Assembly (NCBI RefSeq): GCF_034044715.1
Contig: NZ_JAXCLW010000001.1
Coordinates: 434,001-498,000, forward strand
Direction of reading: 5' to 3'
Origin: Dongia_B soli
Lineage (GTDB): Bacteria; Pseudomonadota; Alphaproteobacteria; Dongiales; Dongiaceae
Length of the DNA stretch: 64,000 nt
The position numbers and the translations under genes were made by a program. The notes below the pieces were generated by a model, which did not search any database, had not been told where the DNA came from, and worked only from the letters and a program-made list of their open reading frames with translations. Each line of letters starts with the position of its first letter. The stretch's first letter is position 1. This document shows, piece by piece, positions 1-9,114 of the stretch.

Positions 1-422
1 TTTTCCACCGGCTCGATATCCAGGTTCACCACAACCGCTTCCCCGTCACTGCGCACGAGCACACATTCCAGCACTTCTTCGCGGCTGGCATTGATTTCCT
101 GGTGCGGCACATAAGGCGGTACGTAGATGAAATCGCGGGGCCCCGCTTCGGCGGTGAATTCCAGATTCTCGCCCCAGCGCATGCGGGCCTTGCCCCGCAC
201 GACATAGATCACGCTTTCCAGCGCGCCATGATGATGCGCGCCGGTTTTCGCATTGGCATGAATGGTAACGGTACCGGCCCAGAGTTTCTGCGCGCCGACA
301 CGGGCATAGTTGATCGCAGCCTTGCGATCCATCCCCGGCGTCTGGGCCGTATTGCCGTCCAGCGCATTGCCGGGCATGACCCGCACGCCGTCATGCTTCC
401 ACTTCGCCCCTGCTTCGGTCAT
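1..422 (-). CDS. Cupin-domain protein, 3' end cut by window edge
   Basis: A reading frame opens at the ATG at 422 and stays open to base 1, so about 140 residues are visible and the stop lies outside the window. It contains a typical small cupin barrel: a GAHHHGALESV segment (metal-binding His cluster and Glu), then RGKARMRWGE and a later PHQEINAS segment holding the third His. Cupins of this kind are single-domain metal-binding proteins with varied roles; the substrate is unknown. The start is supported by an AGGGAG ribosome-binding site about nine bases upstream. It overlaps the end of the preceding ABC ATPase gene by about 32 bases, so it is probably the last visible gene of the importer operon. 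I cannot tell whether it is an enzyme or a ligand sensor. Confidence 0.75.
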   Translation of the reverse strand, partial: MTEAGAKWKHDGVRVMPGNALDGNTAQTPGMDRKAAINYARVGAQKLWAGTVTIHANAKTGAHHHGALESVIYVVRGKARMRWGENLEFTAEAGPRDFIYVPPYVPHQEINASREEVLECVLVRSDGEAVVVNLDIEPVE

Positions 423-1452
423 CGCGGCTGCTCCCTTCGTCGTTCACAGCCATGATAACATCTTGCGGCGCAGCGTGGCAGGCCGTCGTCTCGGGGTAGA
501 AGCAGGCCACGTCGGCACCCGGCACGGCCTGGCCCAGCAGTGGGATTTCCCGGCCACAGCGCGGCTGGGCCTTCGGACAGCGGGTGTGGAAATCGCATCC
601 GCCGGGGCGCTGCGCCAGGCTGGGCACTTCGCCGGTCAGTTGGATATCGGTGCGCCGCCGCCGGGGATCGGGATAAGGCTGCGCCGAGAACAAACCATGG
701 GCGTAGGGATGCTGTGCGTGGCGGGCCACGTCCGCAGCCGAACCGATTTCAACGATGCGGCCAAGATACATGATTGCCAGCTGATCGCAGAAATGCTGCG
801 CCACAGAGAGATTATGGGTGATGAACAGCAGCGCGCAGCCTGTGTCTTGCTGCACCCGATGCAGCAGGTTCAGCAATTCGCCCTGCACAGAAACGTCGAG
901 TCCGGCGGTCGGTTCGTCCGCGATGATGAGTTTCGGCTGCAAAGCCAGCGCCCGTGCCACACCGACACGGCGCGCCTGTCCGCCGGAGAGCTGGTGCGGA
1001 TAACGGCTGCGCAACGACGCCGGCAGGCCCACGGTCGAGAGCAGACGATCGACCTCTGCGTCGATCTTGCCGGCTGGCCAGTTGCGGATCTTGAGCGCTT
1101 CGGCGATCAGCGAGCGCACCCGGAGGCGCGGGCTGAGGCTGGAGATCGGATCCTGGAACATCATCGCCGAATGGGCGCGGATTTCCTGCGACCGATCGAG
1201 GCCGGGGGCGATCAGGGTTCGGCCGTCAAAGGTGACCGTGCCACTGGCCGTCTTGGTGAGCCCCATGATGGCACGGCCCAAGGTCGATTTGCCCGAGCCG
1301 CTTTCGCCGACCAAGCCCAGGGTCGTTCCCGGCGCAATCGACAGCGAGACATTCAACACCGCATCGATGAAAGGATCCTTCTTTCCCTTCACCAAAGCTC
1401 GCAGGCTGCCCATGGTGCGGAAACGGACGCGGAGATCCTTGACGTCCAACAT
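391..1452 (-). CDS. ABC transporter ATPase, DppF/OppF type
   Basis: Second ATPase of a peptide/nickel-type (PepT family) ABC importer; it hydrolyses ATP at the inner face of the membrane. Visible motifs are Walker A (GESGSGKST), the signature LSGGQARRVG, Walker B (KLIIADEPTAGLD) and the switch His (LFITHN). The C-terminal part carries the oligopeptide-transporter extension (HPYAHGLFSAQP, then a Cys-containing GGCDFHTRCPKA segment) typical of this subfamily. A longer frame starts at 1488, but MLDVKDLRVRF at 1452 aligns with the family N-terminus, sits one base after the stop of the first ATPase and has AAGGGG upstream, so 1452 was chosen. Length 353 residues. Substrate cannot be read from sequence: this family includes dipeptide, opine, nickel and glutathione systems. 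Confidence 0.9.
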   Translation of the reverse strand: MLDVKDLRVRFRTMGSLRALVKGKKDPFIDAVLNVSLSIAPGTTLGLVGESGSGKSTLGRAIMGLTKTASGTVTFDGRTLIAPGLDRSQEIRAHSAMMFQDPISSLSPRLRVRSLIAEALKIRNWPAGKIDAEVDRLLSTVGLPASLRSRYPHQLSGGQARRVGVARALALQPKLIIADEPTAGLDVSVQGELLNLLHRVQQDTGCALLFITHNLSVAQHFCDQLAIMYLGRIVEIGSAADVARHAQHPYAHGLFSAQPYPDPRRRRTDIQLTGEVPSLAQRPGGCDFHTRCPKAQPRCGREIPLLGQAVPGADVACFYPETTACHAAPQDVIMAVNDEGSSRDDRSRGEVEA

Positions 1453-1453
1453 G

Positions 1454-2452
1454 TCAGACCCCTTTCGCCATATGGCAGGCCGCAGCATGATCGGCTTCGA
1501 CCGGCCGCAAAGGCGGCGATACCTGACGGCAGATATCCGCCGCGAGATTGCAGCGGGCTTGGAAAATACAGCCGGCCGGACGGTCGAACGGTCCCGGCAC
1601 TTCGCCCGGGATGGCGGGAAAATCCGTCACATGTTCCGGCAGCAAGGCCGGATCGCAGGCCAGCAGCGCCTTGGTATAGGGGTGCTGCGGGTTATGGAAG
1701 ATGTGATCAACCTCGCCCTGTTCCACTAGGCAGCCGGAATAGAGCACGGCGACGTAATCGCAGATCTCGGCAATGATGCCGAGGTTATGCGACACGAAGA
1801 CGATGGACGTGTGGAAATCCTGCTGCAGCTTGCGCAGAAGGTGGATGATCTGCGCTTCCATGGTGACGTCGAGCGCCGTCGTCGGTTCGTCGGCGATCAG
1901 CAGGCGCGGCTGCCCCAGCAGCGCCATGGCAATGCAGATGCGCTGGCGCATGCCGCCGCTGAATTCATGGGGATATTGCGTCAGGCGCGATTCCGGATCG
2001 GGAATGCCGACGCGGCGCAGCATCTCGACCGCCTTGCGCCGCTTCTCCGCCATGCTGACGCCCTGGTCGCGATACTGAATATCGGTCATCAGCGTGCCGA
2101 TCGACATCGACGGATTGAGCGCCGTCATCGGATCCTGGAAGATCATGGCGATATCGGTCCCGCGAATGGCCCGCAGCTCCCGCTCGCTCATATTCAGGAT
2201 GTCGCGGCCCTCGAATTTCACTTCGCCGGTGATTTCCGCTGTCTGCCGGCTGATCAGGCCCAAAGCGGCGGAGATCAGGGTCGTCTTGCCGGAGCCGCTT
2301 TCACCCACAATGCCGACCACCTTGCCGGCCGGCACGGTGAGGCTGACATCGTTCACCGCAATGGCTTGACCACGCGCGCCGTTGAAACCGACGGAAAGAT
2401 TTCTAATCTCCAGTACCGGCGCGTTTTTTGCCATCTCCATTTTGCCACTCAT
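1454..2452 (-). CDS. ABC transporter ATPase, DppD/OppD type
   Basis: First ATPase of the same importer, 332 residues. Walker A is GESGSGKTT, the signature is FSGGMRQRICIA, Walker B is RLLIADEPTTALD and the switch His is in VFVSHN. The C-terminal oligopeptide-type extension (HPYTKALLACDP, PAGCIFQARC) is present. Its ATG overlaps the stop of the upstream permease by four bases (ATGA), showing translational coupling. It should form a heterodimer with the DppF-like ATPase encoded immediately downstream, attached to the two permeases. Confidence 0.92.
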   Translation of the reverse strand: MSGKMEMAKNAPVLEIRNLSVGFNGARGQAIAVNDVSLTVPAGKVVGIVGESGSGKTTLISAALGLISRQTAEITGEVKFEGRDILNMSERELRAIRGTDIAMIFQDPMTALNPSMSIGTLMTDIQYRDQGVSMAEKRRKAVEMLRRVGIPDPESRLTQYPHEFSGGMRQRICIAMALLGQPRLLIADEPTTALDVTMEAQIIHLLRKLQQDFHTSIVFVSHNLGIIAEICDYVAVLYSGCLVEQGEVDHIFHNPQHPYTKALLACDPALLPEHVTDFPAIPGEVPGPFDRPAGCIFQARCNLAADICRQVSPPLRPVEADHAAACHMAKGV

Positions 2453-3324
2453 GCCCGACGCACCTGCAATTTGGGATCCAACACATCGCGCAGTTTCTCG
2501 CCGAGGAGGGTAAAACCGAGCGTCGTCAGCATCAGCGGGATACCGCCGGCAATGACCAGCCAGGGCGTCTGGCGGATCAGGGTATAGCCGTCATTCAGCA
2601 TTCGGCCCCAGCTCGGCGCCGGCGGCGGCACACCAAGGCCAAGGAAGCTCAGCGCCGCCTCGACGGTGATGACCACGGGAATATCCATGCTGACCAGGAT
2701 GAAGACCGGCCCGATCACATTCGGCAAGATATGGCGCAGCACGATCTGCAGATGCCCGATATTCATCGACCGTGCCGCCAGGATGTATTCGTGATTGCGC
2801 ACCGATAAAGTCGACGTGCGGATCAGGCGGGCATAGGTCGGCATGGTGGTGATGGCCACCACCAGAACAACGATAAACTGACTCGAGCCGAACAGCGTGA
2901 TCGCCGCCAAAGCCAGCATGATATAAGGGAAGGAATAGATGCTATCCAGCAGCAGCATCAGCAGATTGTCGAGCCAGCGCGGTCCGTAGCCTGCGAGCAG
3001 GCCGAGCACGATGCCGCAGGAGACGGAAGCGCCGATGGCCAGGATGGAGACCGTCAGCGCCACACGGGTGCCGGCGAGCACGCGCGAGAAGGTATCGCGG
3101 CCCAGATTGTCGGTGCCAAACCAATGCGCCGCGCTGGGGCTGGCGAAACGATGGGCCATATCGAGCATGGTAATCTTATAAGGCGCCAGGTATTCGCCGA
3201 AGAAGCCCAGGAAAAAGAAGGCAAAGACGATACAGCAAGCGAAGACGGTGACCGGATCCTTGAAGAATTCCGGAATGCGCATGCTTAGCCGCGGGCGCGC
3301 GGATTGCGATTGTTCCACTGCCAT
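2449..3324 (-). CDS. ABC transporter permease, DppC type
   Basis: Inner-membrane permease subunit of 291 residues. The frame is open further upstream to 3606, but that part is out-of-frame material from the preceding gene; the ATG at 3324 (MAVEQSQSARP) comes two bases after the stop of dppB and begins a normal DppC-type protein. Visible features are an N-terminal membrane helix (DPVTVFACCIVFAFFFLGFFG), the HWFGTDNLGRD segment typical of DppC/OppC, several further helices and a cytoplasmic coupling loop (RSMNIGHLQIVLRHILPN, the EAA-type motif). A C-terminal helix near SFLGLGVPPPAPSWG is also characteristic of this subunit. Confidence 0.92.
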   Translation of the reverse strand: MAVEQSQSARPRLSMRIPEFFKDPVTVFACCIVFAFFFLGFFGEYLAPYKITMLDMAHRFASPSAAHWFGTDNLGRDTFSRVLAGTRVALTVSILAIGASVSCGIVLGLLAGYGPRWLDNLLMLLLDSIYSFPYIMLALAAITLFGSSQFIVVLVVAITTMPTYARLIRTSTLSVRNHEYILAARSMNIGHLQIVLRHILPNVIGPVFILVSMDIPVVITVEAALSFLGLGVPPPAPSWGRMLNDGYTLIRQTPWLVIAGGIPLMLTTLGFTLLGEKLRDVLDPKLQVRRA

Positions 3325-3326
3325 GA

Positions 3327-4274
3327 TCACAATCCCTTTCGGATCTTCGGATCCAACGCGGCGACCAGCAGATCGGCGATCAGCGTACACATGGTGAAAA
3401 TGAAGATCGTCGACAGCGTGAGGCCCATCATGACCGGATAGTTCCGGGTATTTACCGCCGCCAGGGCCGATTGGCCGACGCCGGGACGGTTGAAGATGAT
3501 TTCCGCAAAGACGGCGCTGGAGAGCAGCCCGCCATAGGCCATGCCGAGCAAGGTGATGGTCGGCAGGACGGCGATCTTCAACGCATATTTCAGCGTGATC
3601 TTCCATTCCGGCAGGCCGAAGGCGCGGGAGAAACGGATATGGGTCTCGTTGAGCACTTCCAGCATGGTGGCGCGCACCAGCCGCGAGAGATAGCCGACCC
3701 AGGCAAAGCCGATGGCGAAAGCCGGCAGGATGAGATGCACGACCTGATCGCCGAAATTCCCGGGTTCGCCGGCACCGATCGCCGGCAGCCAGTTCAAGGT
3801 GACGGCAAAAACCAGAAGGGCATAGATGGCCGTGAGAAAGGACGGCGTCGAAATCATCGCGATGGAGAAAATGCCGATGATGCGGTCATCCAGCTTGTTC
3901 CGGCGTACCGCCGAATAACAGCCGAGCGGTATGCCGATCAGGGCCGCCCAACCAAGCCCGGTCACTGCCAAGATCATGGTCTTCGGCAGGGTTTCCTTGA
4001 CGATATCGATGACCGGGCGATTGCTCCAGACATCGACACCGAGATCGCCGCGCAGCAGGCTGCTGAAGAAGTGATAAAGCTGCATATAGATAGGCTGGCC
4101 CAGTCCCATGCGGATCCGCAGGGCCTCGCGCATTTCCGGCGTCGCGCGTGGGCCGAGCGCGATCGCGGTGGGGTCACCGGGAATCACATAGGCGATGCAG
4201 AACAGTACCGTGACCGACAGCACGCAGACCAGAAGCGCCATACCAAAGCGTTGCAGGGCGTAAAGCCACATCAC
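3327..4274 (-). CDS. ABC transporter permease, DppB type
   Basis: Inner-membrane permease of 315 residues that pairs with the DppC-type subunit. It starts with a membrane helix (RFGMALLVCVLSVTVLFC) followed by the IPGDP motif typical of DppB/OppB, and ends with ADLLVAALDPKIRKGL, a standard C-terminus for this subunit. The coupling loop (RAFGLPEWKITLKYALKIAVLP) is visible in the last third. It lies 78 bases downstream of the binding-protein gene and two bases before dppC, so all five importer genes are probably one transcript. The start could be either of the two adjacent Met codons (4274 or 4271). Confidence 0.92.
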   Translation of the reverse strand: MMWLYALQRFGMALLVCVLSVTVLFCIAYVIPGDPTAIALGPRATPEMREALRIRMGLGQPIYMQLYHFFSSLLRGDLGVDVWSNRPVIDIVKETLPKTMILAVTGLGWAALIGIPLGCYSAVRRNKLDDRIIGIFSIAMISTPSFLTAIYALLVFAVTLNWLPAIGAGEPGNFGDQVVHLILPAFAIGFAWVGYLSRLVRATMLEVLNETHIRFSRAFGLPEWKITLKYALKIAVLPTITLLGMAYGGLLSSAVFAEIIFNRPGVGQSALAAVNTRNYPVMMGLTLSTIFIFTMCTLIADLLVAALDPKIRKGL

Positions 4275-4352
4275 CGAGCCTCAATTCTTTAAGCGGCAAT
4301 GGCGGCAGGGCCGATACCCTACCGCCATTACCGGTCTGCCGATAATAGACGC

Positions 4353-5912
4353 TTAGGCAGCAGCCCCGAAGCGCCAAAGGACCGCTGTGCCATCCGGCTT
4401 CAGCGCCGGGGCGACGGAGTTACGATAGATCGCCGCAGTCGCTTCATGAGTCAGGAACAGATAGCTGCCCGACTTTTCCATGATGTCCTGCATCTTCACA
4501 TACATCTCGCCCCGCTTGGCAGGATCGAGTTCGCGCAGGCCGGATTCATGCAACTGGTCGTATTCCTTGCTGCAGAAACGCTCCCAATCCCAGACACCGA
4601 CCTGCTTGCAGGTGAACCAGGCGGTCGCCCAGGCCGGATCCGGATTCATCGAGAAGCGGCCGAGCAGCAATTGCAGATCCTTCCAGGAATTGCCGGACTT
4701 CTCATCGCCGATGGTCCAGAAAGTACCGGAATCCAACGGTTCCAGGGTCACGTCGACGCCGACATCGGCGAGATTGGCCTGGATGACCTGGGCCGCGGCA
4801 ACCCATTCCGCTTTGTTCAGGAAGGAGAGCTTCAGCTTCAAGCCTTCGGCGCCCGCGGCCTTCAGTTCTTCGCGCGCCGCATCGGGATCGAAATTGGTCA
4901 GATTGGCTTCGCGATGGCCGACCAGGCCGGGCGCGATGATGCCGGTCGCCCGGGTCGCGGCCCCGAAATAGGCGGCATCCAATACCGTATTGACATCGAT
5001 CGCCTTCTGGATGGCTTCACGGATCTTCGGATCCTTCAGCGCCGGGTTTTCCTGATTCTGGCCGAACCAGACATAGGACAGAGCCGGATGCTCGGTGATC
5101 GTCGCATCCTGCATGCCCTTGTCCTTATAGGTCTTGAGCGAGCTGAGGCTGATATCGGTAAAATCTAGATCGCGGGATTCGAAGGCGATTTCCGCCGCCT
5201 TTTCGTCTTCGATCGGATAGACCTCGATCTGATCGTAATAGGCCGTTTCGCCGCCGGTATAGTCAGGGTTGCGGACCAGCGTAAGGCGCTGCTTCGGCAC
5301 CCATTCCTTGATCATATAGGGACCGGAGACGGCCGGCATGGTTGTGGTGAATTTCTGGTCGGGCAACTTTTCCATCGCCGCCTTGCTGACGATCTTGCCC
5401 GCCCAGCCCGGCAATGTCGTCGTCCAGAGCGGAGCGAAGGGCTCCTTGAGCACAATGGTGCCGCTCAATTCATCATGCACTTCCACATGATCCAGCGTCG
5501 CCCAGTCGTCGATATAGGGAGACTGCACTTTCGGATTGGCGACCCGTTCGAAGCTGTATTTGACATCTTCGGCAGTCAGGGTGCCATAGCCGTTCGACCA
5601 TTTCAGGCCGGACTTGAGCTTGAAGCGGACATGGGTCGGATCGACCTGCTCGATTTCCTCAGCCGCTTCCTTCTCCCAGCCCCATTCCGTGCCGGTCTTC
5701 ATGCGGACGAGGCCCAGCAACAGGCTGTCCGTGATAACGGCATCGGCTTGCGCGGTGTTGAAGGCCGGATCGAGATTCTGGATATCCGCATAATTGCGGA
5801 TTTTCAGCGTCTTGCCTTCGGCCCAGGCGGTCGGCAAACCGACCATGCCAAGACCAATGGTGGCAGCGCTGCCCGCCAGGAAATGGCGTCGCTTCAAATT
5901 CAAAGTCTTCAT
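4353..5912 (-). CDS. ABC transporter substrate-binding protein (family 5), Tat signal
   Basis: Extracytoplasmic solute-binding protein of the peptide/nickel type, about 519 residues. The chosen ATG at 5912 gives MKTLNLKRRHFLAGSA, a twin-arginine signal (RRHFLAG) followed by a hydrophobic stretch and a probable cleavage site near AWAEG. An upstream in-frame ATG at 5957 would put 15 unrelated residues before the signal. The mature part has the family-5 core (TLKIRNYADIQNLDPAFN; LTAEDVKYSFERV; ANPKVQSPYIDDW). It heads the importer operon. Tat export of such a binding protein is uncommon but known. The ligand is unknown; neighbouring purine and peptidase genes suggest a nitrogenous compound, but that is inference only. 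Confidence 0.9.
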   Translation of the reverse strand: MKTLNLKRRHFLAGSAATIGLGMVGLPTAWAEGKTLKIRNYADIQNLDPAFNTAQADAVITDSLLLGLVRMKTGTEWGWEKEAAEEIEQVDPTHVRFKLKSGLKWSNGYGTLTAEDVKYSFERVANPKVQSPYIDDWATLDHVEVHDELSGTIVLKEPFAPLWTTTLPGWAGKIVSKAAMEKLPDQKFTTTMPAVSGPYMIKEWVPKQRLTLVRNPDYTGGETAYYDQIEVYPIEDEKAAEIAFESRDLDFTDISLSSLKTYKDKGMQDATITEHPALSYVWFGQNQENPALKDPKIREAIQKAIDVNTVLDAAYFGAATRATGIIAPGLVGHREANLTNFDPDAAREELKAAGAEGLKLKLSFLNKAEWVAAAQVIQANLADVGVDVTLEPLDSGTFWTIGDEKSGNSWKDLQLLLGRFSMNPDPAWATAWFTCKQVGVWDWERFCSKEYDQLHESGLRELDPAKRGEMYVKMQDIMEKSGSYLFLTHEATAAIYRNSVAPALKPDGTAVLWRFGAAA

Positions 5913-6178
5913 GAAAGTCCCCCAGATAGCGGCCCGCCTGTCAGGCATTACACCCAAAAACTGGCCATGTGTGACACTCGAATTTCAATGGTCCGGGACA
6001 TTGGTGACTTCGTCCGTCGATTGGAAGCGAAAAAAATGTAATGGCTACTCTGTTATGGAGTTATGGCTAGCTTTCCTATCGCTATGCCGCCACCCGGGAT
6101 ATTTGCATTTTGGCGCAGATAGTTAGGTCGAAGGATTGCAAGCCCTTCGGATAACCGCGATAGATAGTCAACTGTGCA

Positions 6179-7702
6179 ATGTCAGATGATTTCGGCGCCA
6201 TGTCCGTTACTGCCTATCGCCGGCTAGCCGGCCGTTTTCGCCGTTGGTCGGCCCTGCGGGAGGCGGCCTTTCTCCTGCAATGGGATAGCGAAGTGATGAT
6301 GCCGGCCGGTGGAGCCTCGGCACGCAGCGAGCAGAACGCCGCGCTCGAACTGGCCGGCCACGGACTCCTCGCTGCGCCGGAAATCGATGACCTGCTGACC
6401 GCGGCCGAAGCCGATCGGACCGGACTGGATAACTGGGAAAACGCCAATCTGGCGGAGATGCGCCGGCTACAGATTCATGCAACGGCGCTGGACGCCGATT
6501 TGGTGGCGGCCTTGTCCAAAGCCAGTTCGGCTTGCACCGATGCTTGGCATCGGGTGAAAGTCAGCGGCAGCTTCACGGACCTGCGCCCGGTATTCGCCGA
6601 GGTCGTGCATCTCAATCGTCTTGCCGCTCAAGCCAAGGCGGAGGAATTCGGCTGTCTGCCTTTCGAGGCGCTGATGGATCAATGGGAGCCTGGGGCGCGG
6701 ATCGCCGAGATCGACCACCTGTTCGACGATTACGCGGCTTTCGCCCCCGACTTCATTGCCGAAGTCAAAGAACATCAGGCCCATCAAGCACCGGCGATTA
6801 CGACCGCGGGACCGTTCGATCGGGACCGGCAAAAGGCGCTGGGCGAACGGATCATGGCCGGTCTCGGCTTCGATTTTCGTCACGGCCGTCTTGATACCAG
6901 CCTGCATCCTTTCAGCACGGAAACACCGTCGGATGTGCGCATCACGACCGGCTATCAGGATGACGACTTCCTGCTGACGTCTCTGCCGGGAATTCTGCAT
7001 GAGACCGGCCATGCGCTGTATGAGCAGAACCTGCCTCATGCCTGGCGCTTGCAACCGGTCGGCCGGTCGCGCGGCATGAGCCTGCATGAAAGCCAATCCC
7101 TGCTGATCGAGAATCAGCTTTATCGGCATCCGGCTTTCTGCCGCTATCTATCGCCGCTCGCAAACCAGACATTTCCCGGCCACGAAGCAGCTTTCGAGCC
7201 GGCGAATATCCATCGCCTGCTGACAAGGATCAACCCTTCCGCGCGTCGCTTCGAAGCGGACGAAGTTACCTATCCCTTGCATGTCATTCTGCGCTACCGG
7301 CTGGAGCGCGCCCTGATCGATGGCCAGCTCACCGTTGCCGATCTCCCTGGCGCCTGGAATGACGGTATCAGGGACCTGCTTGGCGTGGAGGTCCGCCATG
7401 ACGGCGAAGGGTGTCTGCAGGACATCCATTGGTACACGGTCTATTGGGGTTACTTCCCCTGTTATGCGGTCGGCGCGATGATCGCGGCACAGCTTTTCGA
7501 CGCGGCGTCGCGCGCTTTACCTGATCTGGAACAGGCCATTGCCGTCGGTGATTTTACCGGCCTGCGATCCTGGTTGACCCAGCATATTCACAGTGAAGGC
7601 GCCAGCCGGCCCATGGCTGAGATGCTCCGCGACGCCTCTGACCAGGCATTAAATCCCGCATTTTTCCGCCGGCATCTGCGAAGGCAATATCTGAGCACTT
7701 AA
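6179..7702 (+). CDS. M32-family metallocarboxypeptidase (Taq type)
   Basis: Zinc carboxypeptidase that removes C-terminal residues from peptides in the cytoplasm, 507 residues, matching the usual M32 length of about 500. The metal site HETGH begins at residue 274, and the downstream GMSLHESQSLLIENQ segment supplies the third ligand Glu and is diagnostic of M32. Other family blocks visible are HPFSTETPSDVRITT and INPSARRFEADEVTYPLHVILRY. No signal peptide is seen. It is divergent from the peptide-type importer across a 266-base gap, which suggests a peptide uptake and hydrolysis pairing. The ATG at 6179 was kept, but the in-frame ATG at 6200 is also possible. Confidence 0.93.
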   Translation: MSDDFGAMSVTAYRRLAGRFRRWSALREAAFLLQWDSEVMMPAGGASARSEQNAALELAGHGLLAAPEIDDLLTAAEADRTGLDNWENANLAEMRRLQIHATALDADLVAALSKASSACTDAWHRVKVSGSFTDLRPVFAEVVHLNRLAAQAKAEEFGCLPFEALMDQWEPGARIAEIDHLFDDYAAFAPDFIAEVKEHQAHQAPAITTAGPFDRDRQKALGERIMAGLGFDFRHGRLDTSLHPFSTETPSDVRITTGYQDDDFLLTSLPGILHETGHALYEQNLPHAWRLQPVGRSRGMSLHESQSLLIENQLYRHPAFCRYLSPLANQTFPGHEAAFEPANIHRLLTRINPSARRFEADEVTYPLHVILRYRLERALIDGQLTVADLPGAWNDGIRDLLGVEVRHDGEGCLQDIHWYTVYWGYFPCYAVGAMIAAQLFDAASRALPDLEQAIAVGDFTGLRSWLTQHIHSEGASRPMAEMLRDASDQALNPAFFRRHLRRQYLST

Positions 7703-7798
7703 TTCCACACAATAACACTTTTACCTGTGGAGGATTCCGGCAATGCATGCTTTGATGCAAAGGATGCGTCACTCCATGGCCAGAGGAGGGAGACTTCG

Positions 7799-8191
7799 AT
7801 GAAGAAGACTATCCTGATGCTTGGACTAGCAGCATTGATCCTGCCGGCCACGGCGCAAGCCGAACCGTTGCGCGGCTATAATTTCATCAACGTCGTCCAA
7901 CGCAACACGCTGAGCGGCACAAACGCCGATGGCGTCCGCTTCAACACCTATTTCCTGCCGGGCGGCATGGCGACTTACCAGGATGCCAATGGCGTCACTG
8001 ATCACGGCACCTGGATGCTGGATAAAGAGGGCGATGTCTGCGTCACCTGGTCGAAGATGCTGGCCGGCAAGCAAAACTGTTATCAGGTCTCGATCGACAA
8101 ATCGGCGGTGATCTGGAGCAATAAGGACGGCTCGCTGCATGGCAGCTTGCTTGGCGCGGTAGAACCACTGGAGATGAAGGCGGGCCAATAG
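7799..8191 (+). CDS. Small secreted protein, DUF995-like
   Basis: Predicted 130-residue exported protein. It starts at the ATG at 7799 after an AGGAGG ribosome-binding site; the first 22 residues (MKKTILMLGLAALILPATAQA) form a clear Sec signal peptide with AQA cleavage. The mature part is a small soluble domain with a motif run resembling DUF995 proteins: GTNADGVRFNTYFLPGG, then DHGTWMLDKEGDVCVTW and a KQNCYQV segment, giving two Cys that could pair in the periplasm. Function is unknown. It stands alone between the carboxypeptidase (97 bases upstream) and a convergent GntR regulator. The DUF995 assignment is from recalled motif resemblance and could be wrong. Confidence 0.75.
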   Translation: MKKTILMLGLAALILPATAQAEPLRGYNFINVVQRNTLSGTNADGVRFNTYFLPGGMATYQDANGVTDHGTWMLDKEGDVCVTWSKMLAGKQNCYQVSIDKSAVIWSNKDGSLHGSLLGAVEPLEMKAGQ

Positions 8192-8342
8192 CTGCCGGTA
8201 GGGACCGACCGCCTTGTCCCTGTAATGTCGGCGTGGTCGAGAATTACTGTGTCGCCGGCTCACACCCTTCCATGACCAGCAATTGGCCATATCAACACGA
8301 CCTGTTGCCATGTCGCCGCTGCTTGGCAACCGAGACCCTTTG

Positions 8343-9068
8343 TCAGGGGTTATCTTCTTCCAATGTGGCGCGGGTGAATTCCTGGATGTAGTCGACCAGG
8401 GCATCGGATTTGGCAGCGGCGGCGTCGCCATCACCGCCGGCTATGGCTTCTGCCAAGCCGGCGTGCAGCCCGGCGCAACGCGGCAGGTCCAATGCTTGTT
8501 TATAATGCTGATACCAGAAGCGCCGTGAGAGACCTGACATCAGCCGGATCGCCTTCTGCGCATATTCATTGCGGCAAGCCCTTGCAACCAGCAGATTGAG
8601 CTCCTGATCGAGCCGCATGAAATCGACGTCGTCATTATCGCGCGCCGCCTGTTTCATCTGCTCGGCAAGTTTATAGAAATGCTGGCGTTCCGATGCCGTG
8701 CAGCGCAAGGCGGCGTATCGCGCCATCAACCGCTCGACCTCGCGCCGCAGCCGCAACAGTTCAAGCTGGCTCCGCATATCGATAGCGGAGACCAGGATGC
8801 CGCGGCGGGGCAGGATCACCACCAAGCCTTCCAATGCGAGACGCTGCAAGGCCTCGCGGATCGGTGTGCGGCCGATATTCAGCATTTGCGTCAGCATCTG
8901 TTCAGTCAAAATGCTGCCCGGCGCGATTTCTAAGGTGACGATAAGTTCTTCAAGCCGCTGATAGGCACGATCGACCTGGCTTGCCTGACGATAGGTCATG
9001 CCCTCGTCATCGGCCTCAGCCGCTATTGCGCGCATCTTGGCTTGCGGTACGCCTTTCGAGCGAGTCAT
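8343..9068 (-). CDS. GntR-family regulator, FCD subfamily
   Basis: Transcription regulator of 241 residues. The winged helix is at about residues 25-95 (QRLEELIVTLEIAPGSIL, LNIGRTPIREALQRLALEGLV, LPRRGILVS), followed by an all-helical FCD effector domain (LRLRREVERLMARYAA, RLDQELNLLVARACRN, HAGLAEAIAGGD) of the type that binds small carboxylates through a metal. The start at 9068 was chosen because an AGGAGG site lies about ten bases upstream; the frame stays open to 9158 but through the operator region. A 25-base palindrome at 9115-9139 lies just upstream and is probably its own operator. Targets may include the adjacent DUF1989 gene or the importer; this is inference. Confidence 0.9.
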   Translation of the reverse strand: MTRSKGVPQAKMRAIAAEADDEGMTYRQASQVDRAYQRLEELIVTLEIAPGSILTEQMLTQMLNIGRTPIREALQRLALEGLVVILPRRGILVSAIDMRSQLELLRLRREVERLMARYAALRCTASERQHFYKLAEQMKQAARDNDDVDFMRLDQELNLLVARACRNEYAQKAIRLMSGLSRRFWYQHYKQALDLPRCAGLHAGLAEAIAGGDGDAAAAKSDALVDYIQEFTRATLEEDNP

Positions 9069-9114
9069 GCGGTTCCGAATCCTCCTTCTCTCATTAACGC
9101 CTTCACCTGCGATG

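Noticed and set aside
310..1776. Long plus-strand open frame of 488 codons across the ABC ATPase genes
   Set aside because: It is antisense to two genes with complete ABC motifs; its translation has no recognisable domain and a composition typical of a GC-rich shadow frame.
3324..3606. N-terminal extension of the DppC-type permease (start at 3606)
   Set aside because: The extra 94 residues are out-of-frame dppB sequence with no membrane or signal features; the ATG at 3324 gives a standard protein.
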